Source: Pseudomonas sp. LBUM920 (GTDB lineage: Bacteria > Pseudomonadota > Gammaproteobacteria > Pseudomonadales > Pseudomonadaceae). From it: a stretch of 64,000 nucleotides of DNA. Positions 43,489 through 51,505 of this stretch are shown in pieces. A program made the translations under genes and the position numbers. The stretch is taken from assembly GCF_003852315.1 (NCBI RefSeq), contig NZ_CP027762.1:4011501-4075500 (forward strand). The letters run 5' to 3'. Below the pieces are notes generated by a model. The model saw nothing but the letters and a program-made list of their open reading frames with translations. It searched no databases and was not told the origin of the DNA. Each line of letters starts with the position of its first letter. The stretch's first letter is position 1.

Positions 43489-44811
43489 TCATGCCAACAC
43501 CTGGCGCATGCGGATCAGGGTCTGGTCCAGGCTGCTGGGTTCGCCGGCGTTCTGGCGCAGGAACGCTTCAATGGCCGCATGGCGGTTGATGGCTTCGTCG
43601 GCCAGCGGGTCGCTGCCGGCGGAGTACTCGCCGACGCGGATGAGCATTTCGATTTCGCCGTAGCGCGCCATCAGCTCACGTATGCGCATGGCCAGGCGTT
43701 TGTGTTCTTCACCGGCGACCTGCTCCATCAACCGGCTGCGGCTGCGTAACACGTCAACTGCCGGGAAGTAGTTGCGCTGGGCCAATTCCGCGCTGAGGGC
43801 GATATGCCCGTCGAGGATTGAACGGGCTTCTTCGGCCACCGGGTCACTGGCCGCATCCCCTTCCGTCAACACGGTGTACAGCGCGGTGATGCTGCCGGTG
43901 GGGCCAGGGCCGGCGCGTTCGAGCAGGCGCGGCAAGGCCGAGAAAAACGACGGCGGATAACCGCGACGGGTTGGCGGTTCGCCCACGGCCAGGCCGATTT
44001 CGCGTTGGGCGCGGGCAAAACGCGTCAGGCTGTCCATCAGCAGCAATACATTGCGGCCCTGGTCGCGGTGGTACTCGGCCAGCGTGGTGGCGACAAACGC
44101 CGCACGCACGCGCTCGGCCGCCGGGCGGTCCGAAGTCGCAACCACTGCCACGGTACGCGCGCGCGCCTGGGCGTCGAGTTGCACGTCGAGCAGTTCGCGC
44201 ACTTCCCTGCCCCGCTCGCCGATCAGGCCGATCACAATCACATCGGCTTCGCTGTTGCGGACAATGCTGGCGAGCAACGACGACTTGCCCACGCCCGGCT
44301 CACCAAAAATGCCCATGCGTTGGCCCTGGGCCAGGGTCAGCAGGCCGTCGATGGAGCGAATGCCCAGCGCCATCGAACGCACGATCAGTTGCCGCGAAAA
44401 CGGTGCGGGCGGCTCGGCATGCAGGGGGTAACGCTGCAAGGCCAGGGTCGGCGGGACGCCGTCGCCGTCGAGAAAATCGCCCATGGGGCTGATCACCCGG
44501 CCCAGTTGCGCATCGCCCACGGCGACGCCCAGGGTTTCGCCGGTCGCCGTGATTTGCGTGCGCGTCGACAGGCCTTCCATGGAGCCGATCGGCGACAGAA
44601 TCGCCTCGTCGCCATCAAAGCCGATCACCTCGGCGCTCAAGCTGCGGCCGCTGCCGGGGTCGCGCAGTTGACACAGTTCACCGATGCTCGCACCGGCCAC
44701 ACTGGCGCGCAGCAGGACACCGCGAATGCTCAATACCGTGCCGTGCATCGGCCGTGGACGGGCTTGCGCCAACCGTTCAGTCAGGCGCGGCAGCAGCTGT
44801 TGCAGGTTCAT
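43489..44811 (-). CDS. sctN: SctN, T3SS ATPase
   Basis: 440 residues, the family length. Walker A GEPGVGKSSLL near 172, Walker B NVLLLMDSLTRFA, catalytic-glutamate region VIGLIGERGREVRE, and the C-terminal LLERAGPGPTGSITALYTVLTEGD all present. The hexamer unfolds substrates and detaches chaperones at the base of the injectisome. It overlaps sctL by 4 nt. Confidence 0.95.
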   Translation of the reverse strand: MNLQQLLPRLTERLAQARPRPMHGTVLSIRGVLLRASVAGASIGELCQLRDPGSGRSLSAEVIGFDGDEAILSPIGSMEGLSTRTQITATGETLGVAVGDAQLGRVISPMGDFLDGDGVPPTLALQRYPLHAEPPAPFSRQLIVRSMALGIRSIDGLLTLAQGQRMGIFGEPGVGKSSLLASIVRNSEADVIVIGLIGERGREVRELLDVQLDAQARARTVAVVATSDRPAAERVRAAFVATTLAEYHRDQGRNVLLLMDSLTRFARAQREIGLAVGEPPTRRGYPPSFFSALPRLLERAGPGPTGSITALYTVLTEGDAASDPVAEEARSILDGHIALSAELAQRNYFPAVDVLRSRSRLMEQVAGEEHKRLAMRIRELMARYGEIEMLIRVGEYSAGSDPLADEAINRHAAIEAFLRQNAGEPSSLDQTLIRMRQVLA

Positions 44812-45392
44812 GCCACACCTTCTTCGGCAAAGGGCAGCAAGCTGCGCCGCAGGGTTTGCAACTGCGCCTCCAGGCCCAGTTCGACGGACCCGGCTGGGCT
44901 GTTGAGGCGCGCCTGACCGGCGCTCAACTGCTCATCGGCGTCCACGGCAATGGCCAGGCCTTCGTGCTTGAGGCGTTGGCGCAAGGCCTCGACTTCGGTC
45001 GGCGGCACCCACAGGGTCAGTGCCTGGTCCTGACGAAATGCACTCAGGGCCTGGCGGGTGCAACGCACCACTCGGTCGGCGCTGTCCAGCTCACCCAACA
45101 CCTCGCGCACGATGCCCAGGGCCAGGTGGGCCAGCGACGCTTCCAGGCTGCTCAAGTAGTGCTGCACCTGGGATTGGGTTTGCACCAGCAACTGCGCGAC
45201 TTGCTCGGCGCCTGCCTGGCGCGCGCTTTCAAAGCCCTCGGCGCGGGCGGCGTGCAGCCACTGGTCGCTGTCGGCCTTGATCTGTTCGGCCTGGTCCTTG
45301 GCGGCTTGCAGAAAAGCAAATCCATCGGTCCACAGCGCTGCTTCTTCGGCGCGCAGGATGCGCGCGGTAGGCCGGCTCGGTAATTCACTCAT
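44808..45392 (-). CDS. sctL: SctL, ATPase stator (NolV-like)
   Basis: 194 residues from ATG 45392 (MSELPSRPTARILRAEEAAL) with a GAGGAC ribosome site; the longer frame through sctK is unsupported. Long N-terminal helix with Ala/Glu/Gln heptads, then the FliH/YscL C-terminal domain (ASLAHLALGIVREVLGELDSADRVV). It binds SctN and connects it to SctQ. It overlaps sctK by 8 nt. Rhizobial name NolV. Confidence 0.88.
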   Translation of the reverse strand: MSELPSRPTARILRAEEAALWTDGFAFLQAAKDQAEQIKADSDQWLHAARAEGFESARQAGAEQVAQLLVQTQSQVQHYLSSLEASLAHLALGIVREVLGELDSADRVVRCTRQALSAFRQDQALTLWVPPTEVEALRQRLKHEGLAIAVDADEQLSAGQARLNSPAGSVELGLEAQLQTLRRSLLPFAEEGVA

Positions 45393-46002
45393 GGGCGTTG
45401 TCCTCGGCCGCAAGGCTCGCAGCAGCGGCCTGGACGATTTCCAGGTCGCGGGGCAAGCGTGCGCTGTGGCCCTGGGGGAAGGCGAAACGCAGGCGCAGCC
45501 AGCCCTGCAAGTCGGCGTGCTGGGCCTGCAGCCAGGCGGCAACACAGCCTTGGCCGTCGCGGTCGATGGCCTCGATCAGCTCCGATGGCTCGCGCAGCAG
45601 GTCCGCGGCGCCGCCAAGTTGGCGCTGCGCCAGCGCCTGGCTGAATACCTCGGCACCGAGTCCCTCGCGCAATTCGTTGACCACCTCACGGCGGATCTCG
45701 CGGCTCAGGGTCGAGGCATGCCAGATGGCACCGCACAACCGCGGCAGGCGTGAAAACTGCGCAGGTGACAACAGCAACACCGCCAGGTCGGCGGCGGACG
45801 GCGTCACCAGGTGCGCAATCGGCGCCAGCTGATAATGGTTGACCAACAACTGCTCCAGGCGCTGACGAAAACGCGCCTGGCCTTGCATGGCCTGCAGCAC
45901 TTCATCGGGCAACTCATCGGCGAAACAGGCGCCCAGGCTCGGCCCGCGCACAAACTGCAGCGGCTCGGCGATCAGCCCCTGCCAGCGTTCAACCAGGCTC
46001 AT
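45385..46002 (-). CDS. sctK: SctK-like sorting-platform protein (NolU-like)
   Basis: 205 residues, soluble, Leu/Ala/Arg-rich (MSLVERWQGLIAEPLQFVRG, AIWHASTLSREIRREVVNELREGLG). Position between sctJ and sctL matches NolU in the rhizobial nolB-rhcJ-nolU-nolV-rhcN order and SctK elsewhere. Sequence identity to other SctK families is low, so the call rests mainly on order and size. It overlaps sctJ by 4 nt. Confidence 0.75.
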   Translation of the reverse strand: MSLVERWQGLIAEPLQFVRGPSLGACFADELPDEVLQAMQGQARFRQRLEQLLVNHYQLAPIAHLVTPSAADLAVLLLSPAQFSRLPRLCGAIWHASTLSREIRREVVNELREGLGAEVFSQALAQRQLGGAADLLREPSELIEAIDRDGQGCVAAWLQAQHADLQGWLRLRFAFPQGHSARLPRDLEIVQAAAASLAAEDNAHE

Positions 46003-46781
46003 TCACCCTCCTTAAGCACATACATCGCCTGGGACTGACGCCGCGCCCAGTGTTGGCGAGCCAATACCCCAAGCGCGCCGAGGGCAATCAGCAGCAAGCC
46101 GCCAAACATCACGCGTGCCTGCGCCAGGTTGTCTTCCAGCAGCCACAGCCCCATGAAGCGCGCCAACCGCGGTTGCGCCGGGTTCTGGCTGATGGCGACG
46201 GCAGCCTTGATCGCCGTGACCGAGACGCCGTCGTAGCTGAGGCCGGAAATGCCGTTGGCGACCAGGGTCTTGATCTGCGGGATCAGCGTATTGATGTCGG
46301 TGCCCGGGTCGTAACGCACCAGCACCGAGGCCGACGACGGTGAAATCACGCGCTTGAGCAGGTCGTTGTCGGGAAGCACCACGTGCACGCGGGCGGCGAC
46401 GATGCCGTCGATCTGCGACACCGAGTGCGACAGTTCTTCGCTCAGCGCATAGATCATCTGCGCGCGCTCCTGCACCGGCGACGACACCAGGCCATTGCCC
46501 TTGAACACCTCGCCCATGTTGGAAAAACTCTGTTGCGGCAGGCCGGCGTTGTCGAGCAGCGTCATGGCTTCGGCAAAGCGCTCCTCGTCCACCACCACTT
46601 TGAGCTGGCCGTTGTCCTGGGTCTTGCGCTCCGCCGGGATGCCACCGCGCAGCAGCACCGCGACCATGGCGTTGGCATCGCGCTCGCTGAGGTTGGTATA
46701 GAGGTCGGTGTTGCACGCCTGCAAGAGGCTGGCGAGCAGGCCGATCAGCAGCAGGCGCAGCGCGCGGTTTGGGCTTGGCAT
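45999..46781 (-). CDS. sctJ: SctJ, inner-ring lipoprotein
   Basis: 260 residues from ATG 46781 (MPSPNRALRLLLIGLLASLLQAC), with a lipobox Cys at 23. Conserved ring-building motifs: LYTNLSERDANAMVAVLLRGGIPA and VHVVLPDNDLLKRVISPSSASVLVRYDP. A single C-terminal membrane helix (GGLLLIALGALGVLA) is followed by a short basic tail. It forms the inner-membrane ring with SctD. Confidence 0.95.
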   Translation of the reverse strand: MPSPNRALRLLLIGLLASLLQACNTDLYTNLSERDANAMVAVLLRGGIPAERKTQDNGQLKVVVDEERFAEAMTLLDNAGLPQQSFSNMGEVFKGNGLVSSPVQERAQMIYALSEELSHSVSQIDGIVAARVHVVLPDNDLLKRVISPSSASVLVRYDPGTDINTLIPQIKTLVANGISGLSYDGVSVTAIKAAVAISQNPAQPRLARFMGLWLLEDNLAQARVMFGGLLLIALGALGVLARQHWARRQSQAMYVLKEGE

Positions 46782-46785
46782 GGCG

Positions 46786-47220
46786 TTATTGACCCTTGAG
46801 CAACGTGTTGGCGGACCCGGAAATCTGCGTCGCACCGCGCACCACCATCTGGGTTTCGATGGAGTAATCGAACATCTTGCCCAGGGAGTGCACGATCTGG
46901 TCGACCTGCTGCTCGCCGACTTTTTTGCCCGGCTCGCCCTGCGGCGAAGCACTCGCCGTGCGGATTTCCACCGAGGCCGGCGGCGGCGCCGACGGGTTAT
47001 TGGTGAGCACGTCGGCGCGTTCGGAAAACGCGCGCGTACGGTCGATGAAACTGTTCATGCGCTCCATCAGGCCCGAGCCGATCTGGTGCGGGCTGGCGCC
47101 TTCGGGCATGCCCTTGGCGGTATTGGCCATGTGCTCGAACAGGTTCTGCGAGGCCCCGGCGGGCCCCGCACCGGCGGACGGCGGCAAGGCCGTGGCGCCG
47201 GCGGCGAGACTGATAGTCAT
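46786..47220 (-). CDS. sctI: SctI, inner-rod protein (NolB-like)
   Basis: 144 residues. The C-terminus DYSIETQMVVRGATQISGSANTLLKGQ is the typical rod helix; the N-terminal half is low-complexity and Ala/Pro/Ser-rich. The rhizobial counterpart is NolB. It lies 4 nt before sctJ. Confidence 0.85.
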   Translation of the reverse strand: MTISLAAGATALPPSAGAGPAGASQNLFEHMANTAKGMPEGASPHQIGSGLMERMNSFIDRTRAFSERADVLTNNPSAPPPASVEIRTASASPQGEPGKKVGEQQVDQIVHSLGKMFDYSIETQMVVRGATQISGSANTLLKGQ

Positions 47221-47229
47221 AGGGGCTCC

Positions 47230-47463
47230 CTACTCTTCGTCGTCATCGGACATGGCGTCGTTCAGCAGTTCCTGCATCTTCGGCATGATGATGAACTGAC
47301 CGCCGATGGTGACGGCCTGGGTGATCAACGCATCGTTGAATTCGGCGTCGCTGGTCTCCGACGGTTTGTCGGCGGCCTTGGCGTTATCCACCGCGGCGTT
47401 GAACTTGGCTTCAGGGCTGGCGCCACCGGGGGCGAGGTTGCTGTCTACGGCCGTTACGGACAT
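47230..47463 (-). CDS. Small acidic T3SS protein, possible needle-class subunit
   Basis: 77 residues (MSVTAVDSNLAPGGASPEAK), with an AAGGAG site 7 nt upstream. No signal peptide. The C-terminal helix DALITQAVTIGGQFIIMPKMQELLNDAMSDDDEE is amphipathic with an acidic tail. Position between sctC1 and sctI and small size would fit a pilin/needle-class early substrate, but the needle fingerprint is absent. A chaperone or regulator of SctI is the alternative. Confidence 0.6.
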   Translation of the reverse strand: MSVTAVDSNLAPGGASPEAKFNAAVDNAKAADKPSETSDAEFNDALITQAVTIGGQFIIMPKMQELLNDAMSDDDEE

Positions 47464-47475
47464 GGTGCTGCTCCT

Positions 47476-48039
47476 TTACTGGGTTGGGGTTTCGGTACTG
47501 ACTTGCGCGCCACGGAACACTCGCACCCCGCGCTCGCGCGCCACCGGGGCGGCCACGACCGTGGGTTGCAGGTGGTCGACATGCTGTTGCACCAGCGCAA
47601 GGTACGGCGGCGGGCCGGAAACAAACACTTCATCGCCCTCGGGACCGTTGCGCATGGAGAGTTGCTGGCCAAACACGTCGAGGGTGTTCAGGTAGGCCTG
47701 CAACTGGTCCAGGTTCAGGGCGCTGGCCTTGAACAGCTTGGTGCTGATTTCATCGCTGGCATTGAGGTACAACAGGTTGCCGTCGAAGTACCAGGTCAGG
47801 CCGTTGGTGCTGCACAAGGTCTGCAGGAACTCACCGGCGGTGGCTGCGCGGATGGTGCTGCGCGCCTTGCCGCGTACCTTGTCGGAAAGCACCAGCGGCA
47901 CGTCGAGGTTGTGGCCGAATTCTTCCAACGCGCTGCGAACGTCCTGATCGACCAGCACGTAGGCGTAGGGCTGCGAGAACCACGCGGGCTCCTCGGCCGC
48001 GTTGGCAAAACCCGCACCGAACAGGCATAGGAGCGCCAT
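47476..48039 (-). CDS. sctC1: SctC1, N-terminal half of split secretin (RhcC1-like)
   Basis: 187 residues from ATG 48039. Signal peptide (ALLCLFGAGFANA) then N0/N1 secretin domains: PYAYVLVDQDVRSALEEFGHNLDVPLVLSDKVRGKA and GLTWYFDGNLLYLNASDE. No pore domain follows; the gene stops at 47476. This is the rhizobial RhcC1 arrangement, with the pore on a separate gene (here at 50225). No clear ribosome site. The much longer leftward frame reaching 50097 runs through the repeat arrays and is spurious. Confidence 0.85.
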   Translation of the reverse strand: MALLCLFGAGFANAAEEPAWFSQPYAYVLVDQDVRSALEEFGHNLDVPLVLSDKVRGKARSTIRAATAGEFLQTLCSTNGLTWYFDGNLLYLNASDEISTKLFKASALNLDQLQAYLNTLDVFGQQLSMRNGPEGDEVFVSGPPPYLALVQQHVDHLQPTVVAAPVARERGVRVFRGAQVSTETPTQ

Positions 48040-48087
48040 CAAAAATATGCTTACATGGCCTGCGCCTTCGCCCGACGAGTTGTGACG

Positions 48088-48852
48088 ATGACCCACAAAT
48101 TTCTGCTCGCCAGCACCTTGCTGCTGGCTGCCTGCTCCAGCAAACCTGCGACCGATACCGACAAATCCCTGCAACTGGCCAACGACCTGAGCAAGCGCGG
48201 CGACTACAGCAGCGCGGCTGCGTTGTACGAGCGCGCCACCCAGCAACCGGGTGCCGGCATTGAGCTGTGGCTCAAGCTCGGCCAGGCCCGGCTCGACGCC
48301 AAGGACGCGCTGGGCGCCGAACGCGCCTTCCAGCAGGCGCTGGGGTTTGATGCCCACAACGCCGACGCCCTGCTCGGCCTTGGCACTGCGCAGTTGCAAT
48401 TGGGCAAGACCCAGCGCGCCGTGACGGCGTTGGGGCAGGCTGCCCAGATCAATCACCTGCCGGTGGCCTACACCCGCCTGGGCATCGCCCAAGTGCTGAA
48501 TGGCCAGGCCAGTGCCGCACAAACCGCCTTCGCCAAAAGCCTGAGCCTGCAGCCCGACGACCTCGACAGCCGCTGCAACCTGGCCCTGGCTTATGCGCTT
48601 GGCGGGCAGCCGCAACAGGCGCTGGATACCATTGCGCCCGTCACCCAATCGCCGCGCGCATTGCCACGGCATCAGCGCAATGAGTTGTTGGTGATGGTGT
48701 TGGCCGGTTACGAGCAGCGGGTTGCAAGCCTGCCCCTCGACGACATTCCCGCCGCGGAACGCGCGCAATTGGTGATGGAGGCCAAGCGAATTAAGGCGAT
48801 CAGTGATCCGGTGGTGCAGGCCAAAGAGTTGGGGTTGGTGGACCCGCGTTGA
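48088..48852 (+). CDS. TPR lipoprotein, Tad/T3SS-associated
   Basis: 254 residues from ATG 48088 (MTHKFLLASTLLLAACSSKP) with a lipobox Cys at 17. About five TPR-like repeats follow (GDYSSAAALYERATQQPG; GAERAFQQALGFDAHNADAL; SAAQTAFAKSLSLQPDDLDSR). It resembles TadD-type lipoproteins, which assist secretin assembly, and matches a TPR gene present in the second T3SS of P. syringae. It is the only rightward gene within the apparatus and starts 48 bp from sctC1. Confidence 0.78.
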   Translation: MTHKFLLASTLLLAACSSKPATDTDKSLQLANDLSKRGDYSSAAALYERATQQPGAGIELWLKLGQARLDAKDALGAERAFQQALGFDAHNADALLGLGTAQLQLGKTQRAVTALGQAAQINHLPVAYTRLGIAQVLNGQASAAQTAFAKSLSLQPDDLDSRCNLALAYALGGQPQQALDTIAPVTQSPRALPRHQRNELLVMVLAGYEQRVASLPLDDIPAAERAQLVMEAKRIKAISDPVVQAKELGLVDPR

Positions 48853-48874
48853 GACACGACCGGGCCGCTGTTGA

Positions 48875-49140
48875 TCTGCTTTTGATTGTGATCTCAGGCG
48901 CACCGTTAAACCACGCTGGCCGAACGCAGGTTTTGGCGCACTGGGCCAAGCATGGCCCAGTGCGGCGGCACAGGCTCCAAAGCCTGCGGGAGGGCACACT
49001 GAGCCTGGGCGAGGTTCCGAGTGTTGGTTCTGGTCCTTCAAACAGTCACCCGCTGTAAGAGCGCAACCATAAGTGGCCGTTACCGCAGCCATGGCTATGT
49101 ATTCCGACCCAAGACCTATGCCGCCTGTCACATAGCTTTC
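48875..49140. repeat. Third, degenerate copy of the long repeat arm
   Basis: The stretch from GATCTGCTTTTGATTG through CCACGCTGGCCGAACGCAGG to CACCCGCTGTAAGAGCGCAACC follows the right arm at 34467-34788 in order and orientation, with many substitutions. It ends where the 72-bp array begins. The passage TATGTATTCCGACCC...CATAGCTTTCGCG recurs before the second array at about 54350. Confidence 0.75.
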
Positions 49141-49810
49141 GCGAGCAAGCCCGCTCCCACATTTGGATTGCAGGGTGTCAGGGAGGTTTGGGTTGGTCGG
49201 GCGGGCGTCATCGCAGGCAAGCCCGCTCCCACATTTGGATTGCAGGGTGTCAGGGAGGTTTGGGTTGGTCGGGCGGGCGTCATCGCAGGCAAGCCAGCTC
49301 CCACATTTGGATTGCGGGGTGCCAGGGAGGTTTGGGTGGGTTGGGCGGGCGTCATCCCAGGCAAGCCAGCTCCCACATTTGGATTGCGGGGTGCCAGGGA
49401 GGTTTGGGTGGGTTGGGCGGGCGTCATCGCAGGCAAGCCAGCTCCCACATTTGGATTGCAGGGTGTCAGGGAGGTTTGGGTGGGTCGGGCGGGCGTCATC
49501 GCAGGCAAGCCAGCTCCCACATTTGGATTGCAGGGTGTCAGGGAGGTTTGGGTGGGTCGGGCGGGCGGCATCGCAGGCAAGCCGGCTCCCACATTTGGAT
49601 TGCAGGGTGTCAGGGAGGTTTGGGTGGGTTGGGCGGGCGTCATCGCAGGCAAGCCGGCTCCCACATTTGGATTGCAGGGTGTCAGGGAGGTTTGGGTTGG
49701 TTGGGCGGGCGTCATCGCAGGCAAGCCAGCTCCCACATTTGGATTGCAGGGTGCCAGGGAGGTTTGGGTGGGTTGGGCGGGCGTCATCGCAGGCAAGCCA
49801 GCTTTCACGT
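49141..49810. repeat. Tandem array of nine 72-bp REP-bearing units
   Basis: Units start at 49141 and every 72 bp up to 49717, followed by a partial tenth from 49789. Each begins with a REP core (GCAAGCCNGCTCCCACA) and runs through ATTTGGATTGCAGGG, GTCAGGGAGG and TGGG(T)TGG to GTCATC. Units 3-4 share GCGGGGTGCC variants and the seventh has GGCATC. The 72-bp period is 24 codons, so long frames open on both strands; none is a real gene. Confidence 0.95.
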
Positions 49811-49829
49811 GGGATAGGTGTGCACCTGG

Positions 49830-50210
49830 TCATTGTTGGCCTCCGGTGGCGCCGGCTTTGGCTTCTTGTTGGTCCTTGCGGCGTTGCAGCTGCTCGCGGT
49901 CGAAGCCTTCGATGTAGACCTGGGCGGCGCGGCCGACCGGGGCGGCCATGGCCGGGCCGGTGGTGCGGCCTTGGGTCAGGTCCTGCCTGCGCTCGACCAT
50001 CTGCATCAAATTCAAATTGTTCGCGCAGCCCAACGGCAGCGTCGGTTTGAAATCTTCGTCCAGTCCGATTGCGTCCTTGGCCGCCGGTTGCTGGCACTGG
50101 CTCGGCAAGCCATCAGCGCGAAACTCCGGCGCGTAATACACCGGCGCCAAGTGGGTCTGGCAGCCCATCAGCGCCAGGGGCAAGAGCATCAACACACGCA
50201 AAGCAGTCAT
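49830..50210 (-). CDS. CpaD-like pilus/secretin lipoprotein
   Basis: 126 residues from ATG 50210, with AGGGGG 7 nt upstream; a start 5 codons earlier would overlap the secretin stop. Lipobox LMGC at the end of the signal. The segment GCANNLNLMQMVERRQDLTQGRTTGPA...RAAQVYIEGF matches the CpaD pattern of Tad pili (conserved GCA.N...MV....DL...R). It follows the CpaC-like secretin, as cpaD follows cpaC in tad operons, and would be its pilotin or outer-membrane partner. Family call made by eye. Confidence 0.7.
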   Translation of the reverse strand: MTALRVLMLLPLALMGCQTHLAPVYYAPEFRADGLPSQCQQPAAKDAIGLDEDFKPTLPLGCANNLNLMQMVERRQDLTQGRTTGPAMAAPVGRAAQVYIEGFDREQLQRRKDQQEAKAGATGGQQ

Positions 50211-50224
50211 CGCAGGCCCCCTCA

Positions 50225-51505
50225 TCAATTCATGTAAAAACCGAACGCGCCGCCGCTGCGCGGTCCGCTGGCTGCGGCCGTCGCCGGTTGTGCGTCCAGC
50301 GGCGTGGCGAGTGTGCGACTGCGCACCGGCTCCACCAGGTATGGGGTAATCAGGATCACCAGTTCGGTTTCATTGCGCTGGAAACGCTTGGAGCGAAACA
50401 GGTTGCCCAGGATCGGCAAGTCGCCAAGCAGCGGCAGCTTCTCGATGTCCTGGCTGCTTTCACGTTGAAACAGGCCGGCAATCGCAAAGGTCTGCCCGCT
50501 GCCGACTTCCACCCGCGTGTCGGCGCGGCGCACGCTGAAGGACGGCACATGGAAGTTGCCGAAATCCACGGTGCCGCCGCTGACCACGCTGCTGACTTCC
50601 GGGCGTACTTGCAGGGCGATGCGACCGTTGGGCAACAGCGTCGGGTTGAACAGCAGTGACACGCCGAACGACTTGTATTCGATGCCCACCAGGTCACGGT
50701 TGACCGGCACCGGGATCGCCACTTCGCCACCGGCGAGGAAGCTGGCGGTCTGGCCGGTCATGGCGGTGATATTCGGCTCGGCCAATATCTGCAAAATGCC
50801 GTTGGCCTGCAGCGCGTCGAGCATGCCGTCGATGTTCACATTGCCCGAGCCGGTGCCTGCCGTTGCCAGGCCACCGGCCGTTGCGGCTGCCAGACCGCCG
50901 CCGGTGATCAGGCCGAAGGAGAAGGTGCCGTTGCTGAACATCGCGTTCCAGTTCACGCCGTAGTGCAGCAATTCGGAGCGCGAGACTTCGGCAAACCGTA
51001 CGCGCAGGTTCACCTGGGCCGCGCCTGCGTATTCGGTGGTGTTGATTGCGCTCTGGAAGCCCTGGCCCTGAGGGTTGAGCAGCGCGTTAAGGTCCGTCGC
51101 TTCGGCCACCGAACCGACGGTGCCCTTGGCGATCAGGCGGTTGCCGGCCCCGCTGATTTGGGCGCCATTGCCGGGGTGCAATGCCTGCATCGGCGTGGTC
51201 ACCGCGGCGGTACCGCTGCTGACCGACAAGGTCAGGCTGGCCAGTTGTTTGCCGTCATTGCCAAGGGCAATCAGGCTGGTATTGCCTGGCGCCTTGCCGA
51301 AAATATAAATCGTGCCCGGCGACACCACTTGCAGGTCGGCCACATTCGGCTCGGCGACCAGGACCGAATCCACCGGCGCCACAAAATGCAGAATGCGCCC
51401 TTCTCCGGACGCCAGGTTGATCGAACCCGAGGCCCCGTTGGCAATGTCCTGAGCCTGACTTGCAGCGGTGACCAGAGCCAGCAACAACATACAAAAACGC
51501 ATCAT
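50225..51505 (-). CDS. sctC2: SctC2, secretin pore half of Tad/CpaC type (RhcC2-like)
   Basis: 426 residues with a signal peptide (CMLLLALVTAASQAQ). N-terminal pilus-domain motif HFVAPVDSVLVAEPNVADLQVVSPGTIYIFGKAPGNTSLIALG is that of CpaC/RcpA; the secretin domain follows (VNLRVRFAEVSRS...LAEPNITAMTGQTASFLAGGEVAIPVP...LLFNPTLLPNGRIALQVRPEVS). It completes the split secretin with SctC1 but looks imported from Tad pili. It overlaps sctV by 4 nt (ATGA), proving it belongs to the T3SS operon. Confidence 0.9.
   Translation of the reverse strand: MMRFCMLLLALVTAASQAQDIANGASGSINLASGEGRILHFVAPVDSVLVAEPNVADLQVVSPGTIYIFGKAPGNTSLIALGNDGKQLASLTLSVSSGTAAVTTPMQALHPGNGAQISGAGNRLIAKGTVGSVAEATDLNALLNPQGQGFQSAINTTEYAGAAQVNLRVRFAEVSRSELLHYGVNWNAMFSNGTFSFGLITGGGLAAATAGGLATAGTGSGNVNIDGMLDALQANGILQILAEPNITAMTGQTASFLAGGEVAIPVPVNRDLVGIEYKSFGVSLLFNPTLLPNGRIALQVRPEVSSVVSGGTVDFGNFHVPSFSVRRADTRVEVGSGQTFAIAGLFQRESSQDIEKLPLLGDLPILGNLFRSKRFQRNETELVILITPYLVEPVRSRTLATPLDAQPATAAASGPRSGGAFGFYMN

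Noticed and set aside
49141..49810. CRISPR array
   Set aside because: 72-bp units repeat along their whole length with no unique spacers, and no cas genes are near; it is a REP-type tandem array.
49021..50050. 24-residue-repeat proteins on both strands (PAPTFGL and CGSWLACDDARP repeats)
   Set aside because: The 72-bp unit is 24 codons long, so frames stay open by arithmetic; no start sites, and the DNA unit contains a REP core.
47476..50097. 873-residue minus-strand frame including sctC1
   Set aside because: It reads through the 72-bp array and the opposite-strand TPR gene; only the last 187 codons with their signal peptide are sctC1.
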